Shown one piece after another: positions 1 through 8,078 of a DNA stretch of 13,829 nucleotides. How positions within the stretch are numbered: position 1 is the first letter of the stretch; each line of letters begins with the position of its first letter. Made by a program: the position numbers and the translations under genes. The notes below the pieces were generated by a model, which saw nothing but the letters and a program-made list of their open reading frames with translations, ran no database searches and was not told the DNA's origin. Source of the stretch: a bacterium (GTDB lineage Bacteria; Babelota; Babeliae; Babelales; Chromulinivoraceae); the NCBI GenBank assembly GCA_947377595.1, contig CANCGK010000016.1, positions 1 to 13,829 on the forward strand. Reading direction: 5' to 3'.

Positions 1-143
1 GTATTACCCATCGTAATACCCAAGGTTTTTTTTGGCAAATCTTTAATATGCCCGACTGTCGACATGATTGAAAATTCTTTGCCTAAAAATTTGGCAATAG
101 TTTTAATTTTTGCAGGTGACTCTACAATAAGAAGTTTTTTCAT
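1..143 (-). CDS. topA: DNA topoisomerase I, N-terminal fragment (runs off the window)
   Basis: Type IA topoisomerase that relaxes negatively supercoiled DNA. Only the first 47 codons are present. They read MKKLLIVESPAKIKTIAKFL and continue through GKEF and TVGHIKDLP. This is the start of the Toprim domain: the LIVESPAK strand carries the conserved acidic residue (Glu8), and the GH(I/V)xDLP motif is typical of bacterial TopA. The start ATG (complement of 141-143) fits the family N-terminus exactly. No clear Shine-Dalgarno sequence precedes it. The gene is divergent from the bat cluster, and a candidate promoter lies 60-90 bp upstream. The family call is secure; completeness cannot be judged because the rest lies outside the window. 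Confidence 0.93.
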   Translation of the reverse strand, partial: MKKLLIVESPAKIKTIAKFLGKEFSIMSTVGHIKDLPKKTLGITMGN

Positions 144-202
144 GTTAAATTTATTTTGCCCAGTAAAGAATTTGAATTTTTATATTTGGTAATCTATTGC
201 AT

Positions 203-232
203 AGTATATTTTGAGATGATTGTAAAAATCAA
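203..232 (-). promoter_or_regulatory. Candidate sigma-70 promoter of topA
   Basis: On the minus strand TTGATT (complement of 227-232) is followed after 18 bp by TATACT (complement of 203-208). This would start transcription about 50 nt before the topA ATG. A perfect TTGACA also lies further upstream (complement of 246-251), but its nearest -10-like match is 21 bp away. The same TTGAT-18-TATACT arrangement precedes the gene at 9652. Confidence 0.4.
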
Positions 233-494
233 TATTTTTGCAGCTTGTCAATCCTGATGCGATGTGATCATTGATCTAGAATGATTTTAAAAACAATAAA
301 AAATATAGACCATTTTTTTAAGATTCATGTTTTTACGAAAAAAGTCAAATCAAGTTATGATTAATTATTATGCAAAGTGTATTGATTTTTATATTTCTCT
401 TGTAACATGCAAGTTACTTTTTTTTGAAATGAGTATAATTTTTACCATGAGATTAATTTTTTTAAAAAAATAATATCGAACATAGATTTGTATG

Positions 495-523
495 TTGTTT
501 CGTGATAGATTACTCGATATTAC
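495..523 (+). promoter_or_regulatory. Weak candidate promoter of the bat operon
   Basis: TTGTTT (495-500), a 17-bp spacer and TATTAC (518-523) lie about 35 bp ahead of the batA start. Both hexamers match the consensus only at four positions. In such AT-rich DNA that is weak support, so treat this as a best guess for the operon promoter. Confidence 0.28.
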
Positions 524-556
524 AAGATTAAATGATTATACAGAAGGGATATGACC

Positions 557-1555
557 ATGCATCTGTTTTTTAGATTTGCATATGCAAGTTGGTTGTATAT
601 TGCATTTCCAATTTTTATTATTATTCTTATTTTGCGTTATTATTATACACGTCAAATTTTGTATCAATTTCCTTTAACTGATTATATAGCTGATCGTATG
701 CATATGACATGGCAGCGTCCTATGTATATTTTTTATTGGCTTCGCTTTATCATGTTATTTTTGCTGGTATGTTTATTGTGCAAGCCTCAATTAATTGATC
801 AGAAATCTAAAATTACCGTTGAAGGTATTGATATTATGATGGTTTTAGATATTTCTGGAAGTATGGCTTCTTTTGATGACTTAAAAGATCGTAGATCTCG
901 AATTACTATTGCACAAGAAGAAGGCATACGATTTGTTGAAAAACGATATAATGATGCAATTGGATTAGTTGTGTTTGGCAGTTATGCAATGATGAGATGT
1001 CCTATAACGCCTGATAAATTAATGTTGAAAAGTATGATTAAATCAATCGATATACATAATGGTGATTCAATACATGAAGGAACTGTTATTTCTCAGGCCG
1101 TTATTACAGCTGTGCGTCATTTACAAAAATCTCATGCCGCAAGTAAAATTATTATCCTTTTAACTGATGGCGAGCCTTCTTCGTATGATTTTTCTGCAAG
1201 TGAAGCTATTGCCATAGCAAAAACTTTTGGCATTAAAGTGTATACAATTGGAATAGGTAATCATGGTTTAAGTATGCGAGAACATCCATTGTTTGGTATT
1301 ATTCAATATCAAAATAATTTTGATACACATTTGCTTGAAGAAATTGCTGAAAAAACAGGAGGCAAATTTTTTGATGCAAAAAAAGTTCAGGATGTTGCAA
1401 AAATTTATGACGAAATTGATGCTCTTGAAACAAGTAAGTATCAGGATAATGTTTTTATGAAATATTATGATTATTTTATTCCATTCATTTGGTGTGTTGT
1501 ATTGCTTGCTTGTTGTGAAGTTATTTTATCAACATTTATATGGAAAATTTTATGA
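557..1555 (+). CDS. batA: BatA-like von Willebrand factor A membrane protein
   Basis: Membrane-anchored VWA protein of the Bat (Bacteroides aerotolerance) family, 332 aa from the chosen start. There are two hydrophobic segments at about 12-29 and 57-74, then the VWA domain, and a C-terminal segment at about 307-327. The MIDAS metal site is intact: DISGS (Asp98, Ser100, Ser102), Thr176 and Asp204 in TDGE. I chose ATG 557 rather than the in-frame ATG 551 because AGAAGGG (542-548) lies 8 nt from 557 but only 2 nt from 551. It is the first gene of a five-gene bat cluster and overlaps batB by 4 nt. BatA is called over BatB from gene order and from the sequence after the MIDAS Asp. The exact biochemical role of Bat proteins is unresolved; envelope stress or oxygen tolerance is the usual suggestion. 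Confidence 0.88.
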   Translation: MHLFFRFAYASWLYIAFPIFIIILILRYYYTRQILYQFPLTDYIADRMHMTWQRPMYIFYWLRFIMLFLLVCLLCKPQLIDQKSKITVEGIDIMMVLDISGSMASFDDLKDRRSRITIAQEEGIRFVEKRYNDAIGLVVFGSYAMMRCPITPDKLMLKSMIKSIDIHNGDSIHEGTVISQAVITAVRHLQKSHAASKIIILLTDGEPSSYDFSASEAIAIAKTFGIKVYTIGIGNHGLSMREHPLFGIIQYQNNFDTHLLEEIAEKTGGKFFDAKKVQDVAKIYDEIDALETSKYQDNVFMKYYDYFIPFIWCVVLLACCEVILSTFIWKIL

Positions 1556-2547
1556 TTCCTTGTCATTTTGGTAATTATAATTCATTGTATTATTTTTATA
1601 TAATGATTCCCTTTTTATGTCTTTTGATGTATCGATTTATGCAAAAAAGGAAAAGATTATTTCAACTAGTTTCGCATCGTTATATGACGTGCATAATTTA
1701 TAATTATTCTTTATCTCAAGAAGTGTTAAAAACATTTTTATATCTTGTCGGGCTTATTTTTTTATTCATTGCATTGTTGCGACCTCAGTGGGGAAAGCAA
1801 GAGCAAGTGATTGCTCAGCAAGGGCGGGATGTTATTATTGCTCTTGATATTTCTCGTAGTATGCTTGCGCAAGATGTTAAGCCAAATCGTTTATCTTTTG
1901 CAAAAGATAAAATAAGAAAATTATTATATAATCTTTCGTGTGAGCGAGTTGGGCTCATTGCTTTTTCTGGATCAGCTATTATTCAATGTCCTTTAACTTC
2001 AGATTATGCAGCATTTTCTTTATTATTAGATCAATTAGATATTGATACTATTTCTCAAGGAACAACTGCTTTAGATCAAGCGCTGAAAACATCGTTGCAA
2101 GTTTTTCAGGCTGTGCCAGATCGCAAAACAAAGATTGTCGTAGCATATACTGATGGAGAAGATTTTTCTACAGATTTGCAAGGTATTAAAGATCAAGTCA
2201 TTCAGGAAGGTTTATCTATTTTTACGGTCGGTCTTGGTAGCGCTGATGGTGCACCTATACCAATTTTAGATGATAAAAATATACAAATTGGTTGGGAAAA
2301 AGATGAACGAAATAATATTATAATGTCTCGTTTACATGAACCATTACTTGCAAATATTGCAAGTTTGTCAGGAGGTACATATGTTCATGCTTTACCTGGA
2401 GATGAAGATATTATGTTTTTATTGCATGCAATTAGCAAGTTTGAAAAAGATAAATTAGAAGACAAAACCATGAATGCGTTGCAAGAACAATATCCCTATG
2501 CTATAGCAGTTGCGTTTATTTGTTTTGCTTTGGAGTGGATTTTATGA
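1552..2547 (+). CDS. batB: BatB-like von Willebrand factor A membrane protein
   Basis: Second VWA protein of the cluster, 331 aa. It has membrane segments at about 14-28, 60-77 and 314-331. The VWA domain starts at about residue 92 with DISRSM (Asp99, Ser101, Ser103 of the MIDAS), followed by AQDVKPNR, AFSGSAIIQCPLTSDYAA, QGTTALDQAL (Thr171/172) and YTDGED (Asp201). The QDVKPNR, QCPLTSDYAA and GAPIP stretches are characteristic of BatB. The frame is open from ATG 1540, but ATG 1552 is preferred. It overlaps the batA stop as ATGA and has GGA 7-8 nt upstream, while nothing like a Shine-Dalgarno precedes 1540. Expression is probably coupled to batA. It likely pairs with the TPR protein encoded next, as in other bat clusters. 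Confidence 0.92.
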   Translation: MIPCHFGNYNSLYYFYIMIPFLCLLMYRFMQKRKRLFQLVSHRYMTCIIYNYSLSQEVLKTFLYLVGLIFLFIALLRPQWGKQEQVIAQQGRDVIIALDISRSMLAQDVKPNRLSFAKDKIRKLLYNLSCERVGLIAFSGSAIIQCPLTSDYAAFSLLLDQLDIDTISQGTTALDQALKTSLQVFQAVPDRKTKIVVAYTDGEDFSTDLQGIKDQVIQEGLSIFTVGLGSADGAPIPILDDKNIQIGWEKDERNNIIMSRLHEPLLANIASLSGGTYVHALPGDEDIMFLLHAISKFEKDKLEDKTMNALQEQYPYAIAVAFICFALEWIL

Positions 2548-3671
2548 ATAGATTATTTTTTTTATTATATTTTGTAATACCTATTTTTATTTGTAGTCAT
2601 GTACAAGCTTGGTTTGATTTTCGATCTGTGCGAGCTTTTAGATCTTATCAAAATAAAGATTATCAACAATCTTTACATGATCTTGAAGATGGTTTGAATA
2701 AAGATCCTTATGATGTTGAACATAACTATAATATTGGAGTAGTATTCTATAAACAAAAAAAATATCAAGATGCGCTGCAAGCATTTTTAAGGGCTGGTAA
2801 CTGTCAAAATAAATCATCAGTATTTCAACAGCAGACTTATTTTAATACGGCAAATTGTTATTTTCAGCTTGAACAATGGCGTGATGCTGTAGAGCAATAT
2901 CAAAAAGTTTTAGCATTAGATGCAGATCATGTATCAGCAGAACATAATTTACGTTTAGCTTTATATAAGTTAAAAGAAGAAGAAATGAAGCAAAAAGTAA
3001 AAGAACAAGATCAAAAATCTGACAATCATGATCAGTCTTCTGCTGATCAAAATAATCAAGAAGATGTAAGCCAAAAATCTTGTTCTGGTTCTGGGCAAGA
3101 AGCAAAAAATCATGAAGGATCCGGATCGCAGGAACAGGGCCAAGAACAATCTGGGCAAAGTAGTAAAAATAAAAATACAAAAAATAATCAAAAAGCATCA
3201 TCCGGAAGCAATGGTTCAGATCCATTTGAAAATAATTCATTCAAACAACAAGGCGGTCAAAAAGATGATGCTTCTATCGATACAGCATCACAACAAAAAA
3301 CTGATGGACATGATACTCAAGATCATGGGCAAGATTTACAGTCTAAAATACCTGATAATCAGTCTATGAATAATGCTGCGCAAGATCAAGATCATGTCAA
3401 TCAAGGTGGTGATAATGATCACGATGGATTAGATCAATCAATGCTAGATGAAAAAAATGGGACAGCTCAAAAGTTGTTCAAGCAGCCTGCATTGCAAAAT
3501 GAAATGCAAGAGCAATATGAAAGCAAGACTTTTGAAGATGAGCGATTAAATGAATATCATGCATCATTAATTAAGACGCTCGAAGAGCTAGAAAAGAAAA
3601 TACAAAAGCATGTGATAAAAAATAAAGTTGCTATGCAAGGGGCTGGGCAAAATGGAAAAAAAGGTTGGTAA
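2544..3671 (+). CDS. batC: BatC-like secreted TPR protein with long Q/N/D/S-rich linker
   Basis: A 375-aa protein with a signal peptide (hydrophobic 4-18, likely cleavage after SHVQA at about 22). Two or three TPR units follow at about 28-145 (for example NYNIGVVFYKQKKYQDALQAF and the ANCYFQLEQWRDAVEQYQKVL unit). Residues 150-300 are low-complexity, dominated by Gln, Asn, Asp, Ser, Lys and Gly and probably disordered. A predicted helical segment with charged residues occupies about 315-360. ATG 2544 is chosen over 2520: it overlaps the batB stop as ATGA and has GGAG at 2532-2535, and the upstream extension would spoil the signal peptide. TPR proteins directly after the VWA gene are the BatC position in known clusters. 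Its job is presumably to scaffold Bat proteins in the periplasm (inference). Confidence 0.8.
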   Translation: MNRLFFLLYFVIPIFICSHVQAWFDFRSVRAFRSYQNKDYQQSLHDLEDGLNKDPYDVEHNYNIGVVFYKQKKYQDALQAFLRAGNCQNKSSVFQQQTYFNTANCYFQLEQWRDAVEQYQKVLALDADHVSAEHNLRLALYKLKEEEMKQKVKEQDQKSDNHDQSSADQNNQEDVSQKSCSGSGQEAKNHEGSGSQEQGQEQSGQSSKNKNTKNNQKASSGSNGSDPFENNSFKQQGGQKDDASIDTASQQKTDGHDTQDHGQDLQSKIPDNQSMNNAAQDQDHVNQGGDNDHDGLDQSMLDEKNGTAQKLFKQPALQNEMQEQYESKTFEDERLNEYHASLIKTLEELEKKIQKHVIKNKVAMQGAGQNGKKGW

Positions 3672-5424
3672 AAAAAATAATATATTGAATCTGATGACGA
3701 GCTTATATCTTTTTATGTTGTTATCGATATTTCAGTCTAGTTTAAGTTCTGACGCGTCAATTATGTTACGTATGCAAGATATGAATCATAAGTCGATAAA
3801 GCAAGCGATGTCTCAAGTTCCTTTTATTATACAAGTTGAACTTGTTGATATAGAAGGGTATTGTAATGATCGAATTGTAAGAGATTTAAATATTATTGAA
3901 CATTTTAAAACAGCAAAGCCAATTAATAAATCGCATATTGTCGAAATTAATAATGGCAAAAAGGTTACCAAAACATTTTATGATATTGTTGTGCAATCTG
4001 ATAAAAAAGGAAAGTTTTTTGTTGGACCTTTATATCTTCATGATAAAAATGGGGTATCTGTAAAATCAAATCGGTTAATTGTTTCTGTAGGAGATGAAAT
4101 TATTGCATCCTCTACAAATCAATCGGAAAAATATTTCTTAAAAGTATTTTTTGATAAAAAACAAGCTTATGTAGGTGAAAAAGTTAAGTTACATATACAT
4201 TTTTATGATCGATTACTTGTCGATGACTTGCATTTAAAAATACCTAATTTTCAAGATGTATATATTGTTAATAATCAAAGTAATATAACAAAAAGTACCG
4301 TTACTTTAGATAACGAAGAATATGCTGTTACGCAATGGGAATTTGATTTTTATGGTAAAAAAGCAGATACGATTATTTTGCAAGATATCAGTGCTGTTTT
4401 TTTTGCAGAAGGATTTGGTATGAGAAGCTTTGATTTTTTTAGAGCTTTTCATAAAGTTGAGCAAGCTGTTGTAGCTCATCCTGTTAAAATAGATATTCTT
4501 CCATTGCCAGAACATCCGCAGCATAAGAAGGTTAAAGCTGTTGGACAATTTTCTCAGTTTGACATTGCGATTGATAAAAATTCTGCTCATGTAGGTCAAG
4601 GAATAGTTTTGCAGATGGATCTTTATGGCAATGCAAATTTTCATGATATTGATACATGTTCTTTAGTTTTGCCAGAGCATTTTAATTATTATGATTCAAA
4701 TTTGATGAAAATTAATAAAGAACGAAATCATAAGCATTCTGAATTTATTATTCAAGCAAGTAAAGAAGGTCAATATCATATTCCTTCTCAAGTTTTACTC
4801 TATTTTGATCCAGAAAGTCAGGTGTACAAAAAAATAGAAAGCAATGCTCTTGATATTATGATTACCCCAAGAGTAGATAATCTGACAATTGATACTGTGC
4901 AATATCCTGATAAGCGTTTGCAAGAACAAGACGATCAGGCGCAAGCAATAAACTTTCAAATTATAACAGATGATACTATATATCGTGATAAAGTTGTTAT
5001 TCCTCAAGATGTTTTTGCTAGAATCTTATTTTGTTTATTATTAGTTTTGCTGTTCATGTTTTTATATCAGCAAGGTTTGATGTATAATGTTTTTGAACAT
5101 AAAAAAGTTATAAAGTATATAACTTTTTTACAAGCATATTTTGCTTGTCGACAAGCTGTAAAAAAACATAATTATACGATGATTTATGATGCTTTTAGGG
5201 CATTATTTTCTCGATTGATTGGTGTTAACCTGGGACATATGAATGATGCTGATATCATGATGTACTTGAAAAATATAGGTTGTCAGGATGATGAAATTGT
5301 CGCTTGGAAAATATTTTATCATAAACTTTTACAGGCATCGTTTTCTTGTCAAAAGGTAGCTATTCATGAAGATTTATATCATCAAGCGTTTATGTGGATT
5401 AATTTTGTAAAGGATCGAGCATGA
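3652..5424 (+). CDS. batD: BatD-like large envelope protein
   Basis: A 590-aa protein with a basic N-terminus and signal peptide (about 1-33). A long, mostly beta-rich extracytoplasmic region runs to about 450, followed by one strong membrane segment at about 456-475 (FARILFCLLLVLLFMFLY) and a cytoplasmic tail of about 110 residues. The architecture matches the BatD 'oxygen tolerance' family, with segments such as YVGEKVKLHIHFYDR and VGQGIVLQMDLYGNAN. These resemble the repeated beta-domain starts of BatD (xVGexvxLxxxxy). ATG 3652 has AAGGGG at 3637-3642 and overlaps batC by 20 nt; the TTG at 3628 is less likely. Sequence identity to characterised BatD appears low, so assignment relies on architecture plus position between the TPR gene and batE. 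Confidence 0.78.
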   Translation: MEKKVGKKNNILNLMTSLYLFMLLSIFQSSLSSDASIMLRMQDMNHKSIKQAMSQVPFIIQVELVDIEGYCNDRIVRDLNIIEHFKTAKPINKSHIVEINNGKKVTKTFYDIVVQSDKKGKFFVGPLYLHDKNGVSVKSNRLIVSVGDEIIASSTNQSEKYFLKVFFDKKQAYVGEKVKLHIHFYDRLLVDDLHLKIPNFQDVYIVNNQSNITKSTVTLDNEEYAVTQWEFDFYGKKADTIILQDISAVFFAEGFGMRSFDFFRAFHKVEQAVVAHPVKIDILPLPEHPQHKKVKAVGQFSQFDIAIDKNSAHVGQGIVLQMDLYGNANFHDIDTCSLVLPEHFNYYDSNLMKINKERNHKHSEFIIQASKEGQYHIPSQVLLYFDPESQVYKKIESNALDIMITPRVDNLTIDTVQYPDKRLQEQDDQAQAINFQIITDDTIYRDKVVIPQDVFARILFCLLLVLLFMFLYQQGLMYNVFEHKKVIKYITFLQAYFACRQAVKKHNYTMIYDAFRALFSRLIGVNLGHMNDADIMMYLKNIGCQDDEIVAWKIFYHKLLQASFSCQKVAIHEDLYHQAFMWINFVKDRA

Positions 5425-6137
5425 AGCGCAAGAGTGTGTTTTTAGTTTTATTATATTGTCTTTCTACTTATCCACAAAGTGATTCTTTTACTCAAGCAAA
5501 TCATTTATTTGCATCTCAAAATTATGTACAAGCATCGCAGATGTATCGGACTATTGAAAATCCAAGTTTTGCAGTTTTGTATAACGCAGCAGTTTGTTCT
5601 TTGTATCAACATGAGTATGGACATGCTTTATTGTTTATCAAGCAAGCGGAAAAAAAGGCTGGTTATCAAGAACTTAGTCAATTATATCATTTAGAAAAAT
5701 ATATTAAGCAGATGAATAATGCTCATTATGTCGAAACTTGGTTTGATCAGTTAGCGATTTTTTGTAAAAAATGTATACTATCGATTTCTATACTCTTATT
5801 ACAGCTCATGATAATTATCTTATTATGTATAGTGATTTTTTGTTCATACAAGCGTTGGTTTGGTATGTACAAAAAGATGGGAATAGTTGCATTAAGTCTG
5901 TTTTTTTTATGTATGATGATATGGTGGCATTCCTATCATATCATTCATGAACGAGCTGGAATAGTGGTTAAAGATACTATCGTTGTTTATGCTGGACCAG
6001 ATGAGACTTTTTATGAAAAAAATAAATTGCATGCCTCGGATGTTGTAACGATTTTAGATCAACATACAAAATTTTATAAAATTAAAGTTAAAAAAAATAT
6101 TGGCTGGATTTTTTGTAATGATATTGAATTAATTTAA
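5421..6137 (+). CDS. batE: BatE-like TPR / membrane / SH3-like protein
   Basis: A 238-aa protein with a signal-like N-terminus (1-20) and a TPR-like helical region at about 24-95 (FTQANHLFASQNYVQASQMY, then YNAAVCSLYQHEYGHALLF). Two membrane segments follow at about 118-141 and 153-171, then an SH3-like beta domain at 178-238 (VVYAGPDETFYEKNKLHASD, ending KNIGWIFCNDIELI). TPR + membrane + bacterial SH3 is the usual BatE layout. The start overlaps the batD stop as ATGA, with AAAGGA (5409-5414) 6 nt upstream. It is the last bat gene and is followed by a 77-bp gap, or about 20 bp if the next gene starts at ATT 6158. In the family the SH3 part is thought to mediate protein or wall contacts; no enzymatic residues are expected. 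Confidence 0.77.
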   Translation: MKRKSVFLVLLYCLSTYPQSDSFTQANHLFASQNYVQASQMYRTIENPSFAVLYNAAVCSLYQHEYGHALLFIKQAEKKAGYQELSQLYHLEKYIKQMNNAHYVETWFDQLAIFCKKCILSISILLLQLMIIILLCIVIFCSYKRWFGMYKKMGIVALSLFFLCMMIWWHSYHIIHERAGIVVKDTIVVYAGPDETFYEKNKLHASDVVTILDQHTKFYKIKVKKNIGWIFCNDIELI

Positions 6138-6157
6138 ACATATAGTTGGAGTAAGCA

Positions 6158-7132
6158 ATTAATAAATTTTATATAGATCTTGAAAAGAAAATATTTATAT
6201 TTTTATCTGGACTTATGATTTTGATGAGCATCTTTTTAGTGATGCAATATTTTTATTTTTCTGCTGAAATCGAAAAAAATCGTTTAATGCGGCAAGAATA
6301 TAGTCGACACATTCAGATGCTTAAAGTCATTATTCAAGATAAAAATATTGATGTAATTGCAGATGATCTTGATGATGCTCAAGAACAAGATGTGCAAGAT
6401 TTGGATGCTTTGCAAGATAAAACGCTTATAGATAATGCTCTTGATGAATCTCAAGAAATGCAAATTCAACTTTCAGATTCTTTGCTTGATCTTGTTTTGC
6501 CAGTAGATCAACAAGATGATATTCTTGATGAGCAAAAAGAAGATACGCATAAATTTCAATTTATTTCTTTGCAAGATGAATTGCAGCTGAAGAAATTACG
6601 AAAACAAACTCGTCAAATAGCTTTATCAAGAAAAAAAATAAAACAAAAACCTGCTGAAAAAAATCTTGGAGCTGAGCAAATTGCGCATTTGAAAAAAACT
6701 CATAAAATCCAAGGACATCAAGATTTTACTTTTCATTGGCCGCTTGAGCTACATCACTTTTGGTTAAGTTCATTGTTTGGAGCTCGTAAAAAAGCGAATG
6801 GTCAACCTGGCTTTCATTACGGGATAGATCTTGCCGCATTGAAAGGCACTCCGATTAAAGCTGCAGCAGCAGGAAAGGTTATTCAAGCTCAATTTATTCC
6901 TGGTTATGGTAATAATATTTTAATACAGCATAATAAATATTACAGAACGCGTTATGCTCATTTACATAAAATTAATGTAACGACTGGCCAGCAAGTTGCG
7001 CAAGGTCAAAAAATAGGAACAGTTGGAGATTCTGGTTCTGTGCGCAAAAGTGGTCGAGATGCATCTCATTTGCATTTTGAAATTTATCATAATGGTAGTC
7101 ATGTTAATCCATTACGATATTTATTTACTTGA
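6158..7132 (+). CDS. M23 family metallopeptidase (LytM/murein hydrolase type), probable ATT start
   Basis: Membrane-anchored zinc endopeptidase of the LytM/EnvC/NlpD class, expected to cut peptidoglycan peptides or to activate amidases. The catalytic domain is complete. From ATG 6215, HYGID gives His201 and Asp205, and HLHFE gives His285 and His287; the first ATG-based reading is 305 aa. An N-terminal membrane helix is followed by an Asp/Gln/Glu-rich linker, a basic patch, and the M23 fold at about 185-305. ATG 6215 falls inside the membrane helix and has no good Shine-Dalgarno. The frame stays open upstream to ATT 6158, where GGAG (6148-6151) sits 6 nt away. This adds 19 residues, NKFYIDLEKK plus hydrophobics, giving a normal positively charged signal anchor (324 aa). 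No ATG/GTG/TTG exists in that extension. Product call is strong, start uncertain. Confidence 0.9.
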   Translation: MNKFYIDLEKKIFIFLSGLMILMSIFLVMQYFYFSAEIEKNRLMRQEYSRHIQMLKVIIQDKNIDVIADDLDDAQEQDVQDLDALQDKTLIDNALDESQEMQIQLSDSLLDLVLPVDQQDDILDEQKEDTHKFQFISLQDELQLKKLRKQTRQIALSRKKIKQKPAEKNLGAEQIAHLKKTHKIQGHQDFTFHWPLELHHFWLSSLFGARKKANGQPGFHYGIDLAALKGTPIKAAAAGKVIQAQFIPGYGNNILIQHNKYYRTRYAHLHKINVTTGQQVAQGQKIGTVGDSGSVRKSGRDASHLHFEIYHNGSHVNPLRYLFT

Positions 7133-7168
7133 ATCATATTTTTAATTCTTTAGGAAGGAACTTGTTCT

Positions 7169-8047
7169 ATGTTACAGACTATGCATAAAATTATAGCGTG
7201 GTACAAACGGCCAAATAAATCATGGTTGGCAGATACGCTTGAATCATTACTGGTGATTATTCCAGTTGTTTTTCTTATTAAGACGTATGTTTTTGGATTG
7301 TATCAAGTGCCAACATGTTCTATGGAAAATACTATGTTGGTCGGAGAGCGTTTTTTTGCAGATAAATTGACGCCATATTTTAAAGCTCCACAACGCGGTG
7401 AAATTATAGCTTTTAATTGTCCAACTTATAAATATTCTACAAATCCTTTTATGAATTGGTATCAACGTTACATTGATTTGTCTATTGTTAGCTGGACTAA
7501 GCGTGTTATTGGCGTTCCAGGTGATCATATTGAAGGGAAAATAGAGGATGGCAGAGCCGTTATTTATCGTAATGGTCAAAAGCTAGATGAGCCTTATGTC
7601 AATCAATATCCAATTATGGATATATTTAAACCAGAGTTGATCGAAAATAATAATTTTGGTAAAGGTTTAGTTCGTAGAACTTTTGATCCTTCAATGAAAT
7701 TAAATGATCCAAAACAACCATTTTATCGTATAAGCCCTGTTGCAGCTGCACGAGCAAAGCAATTAGTTGAAAAAACTGTTTATTATCCAACTGATACTCG
7801 TCCAGAAGATATTTTTGATGTACAGCTTGGTGAAAATGAATATTGGGCTATGGGTGATAATCGACGCGGTAGTTATGATTCTCGTGATTGGGGTGTTTTA
7901 CCAGGTCATTATATTCATGGCAAAATTATACTAAGGTTATGGTCATCAGATAGTGATGAATCATGGTGGATTGTTGATTTGATCAAGCACCCAATTGACT
8001 TTTGGAGTCGTATGCGTTGGTCTCGTTGTTTAAATATTATGAAATAA
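7169..8047 (+). CDS. lepB: Signal peptidase I
   Basis: Serine-lysine protease that removes signal peptides from exported proteins at the outer face of the inner membrane, 292 aa. One N-terminal membrane segment lies at about 24-45. Box B is VPTCSMENTMLVGER with catalytic Ser51. Box D is KRVIGVPGD with catalytic Lys111, and box E is MGDNRRGSYDSRDWG at 228-242. An insertion of about 70 residues between box D and box E (about 140-215) is typical of larger diderm enzymes. The residue before the catalytic Ser is Cys instead of the usual Gly/Ser, a mild oddity. ATG 7169 has AGGAAGGA (7152-7159) upstream. It sits 36 bp after the M23 gene and 31 bp before a lipoprotein, so it is probably co-transcribed with the bat cluster. 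Confidence 0.96.
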   Translation: MLQTMHKIIAWYKRPNKSWLADTLESLLVIIPVVFLIKTYVFGLYQVPTCSMENTMLVGERFFADKLTPYFKAPQRGEIIAFNCPTYKYSTNPFMNWYQRYIDLSIVSWTKRVIGVPGDHIEGKIEDGRAVIYRNGQKLDEPYVNQYPIMDIFKPELIENNNFGKGLVRRTFDPSMKLNDPKQPFYRISPVAAARAKQLVEKTVYYPTDTRPEDIFDVQLGENEYWAMGDNRRGSYDSRDWGVLPGHYIHGKIILRLWSSDSDESWWIVDLIKHPIDFWSRMRWSRCLNIMK

Positions 8048-8078
8048 TTATTTGAATCTATAAAAAAGGAATATAAGC

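Larger units (their letters stand above)
144..556. other. Divergent intergenic region between topA and batA
   Basis: About 410 bp of very AT-rich sequence with no convincing open frame on either strand. It holds the topA promoter candidate (203-232) and, on the plus strand, a weak promoter candidate for batA (TTGTTT 495-500, 17-bp spacer, TATTAC 518-523). At 402-425 a 5-bp inverted repeat (GTAAC/GTTAC around a 6-nt loop) is followed by eight T residues. It resembles a terminator but is too short to call. I see no RNA gene. Confidence 0.5.

Noticed and set aside
402..425. Terminator-like hairpin with T-tract in the topA-batA gap
   Set aside because: The stem is only 5 bp, and no gene or RNA upstream would need it.
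2842..3369. Several overlapping open frames on both strands inside batC
   Set aside because: They arise from the low-complexity Gln/Asn/Lys codons of batC, lack ribosome-binding sites and encode biased peptides of no known type.
2970..3450. A tandem DNA repeat in the batC linker
   Set aside because: Many short motifs recur (GATCA, CAAGAT), but I could not find a regular period; it is compositional bias rather than a repeat array.
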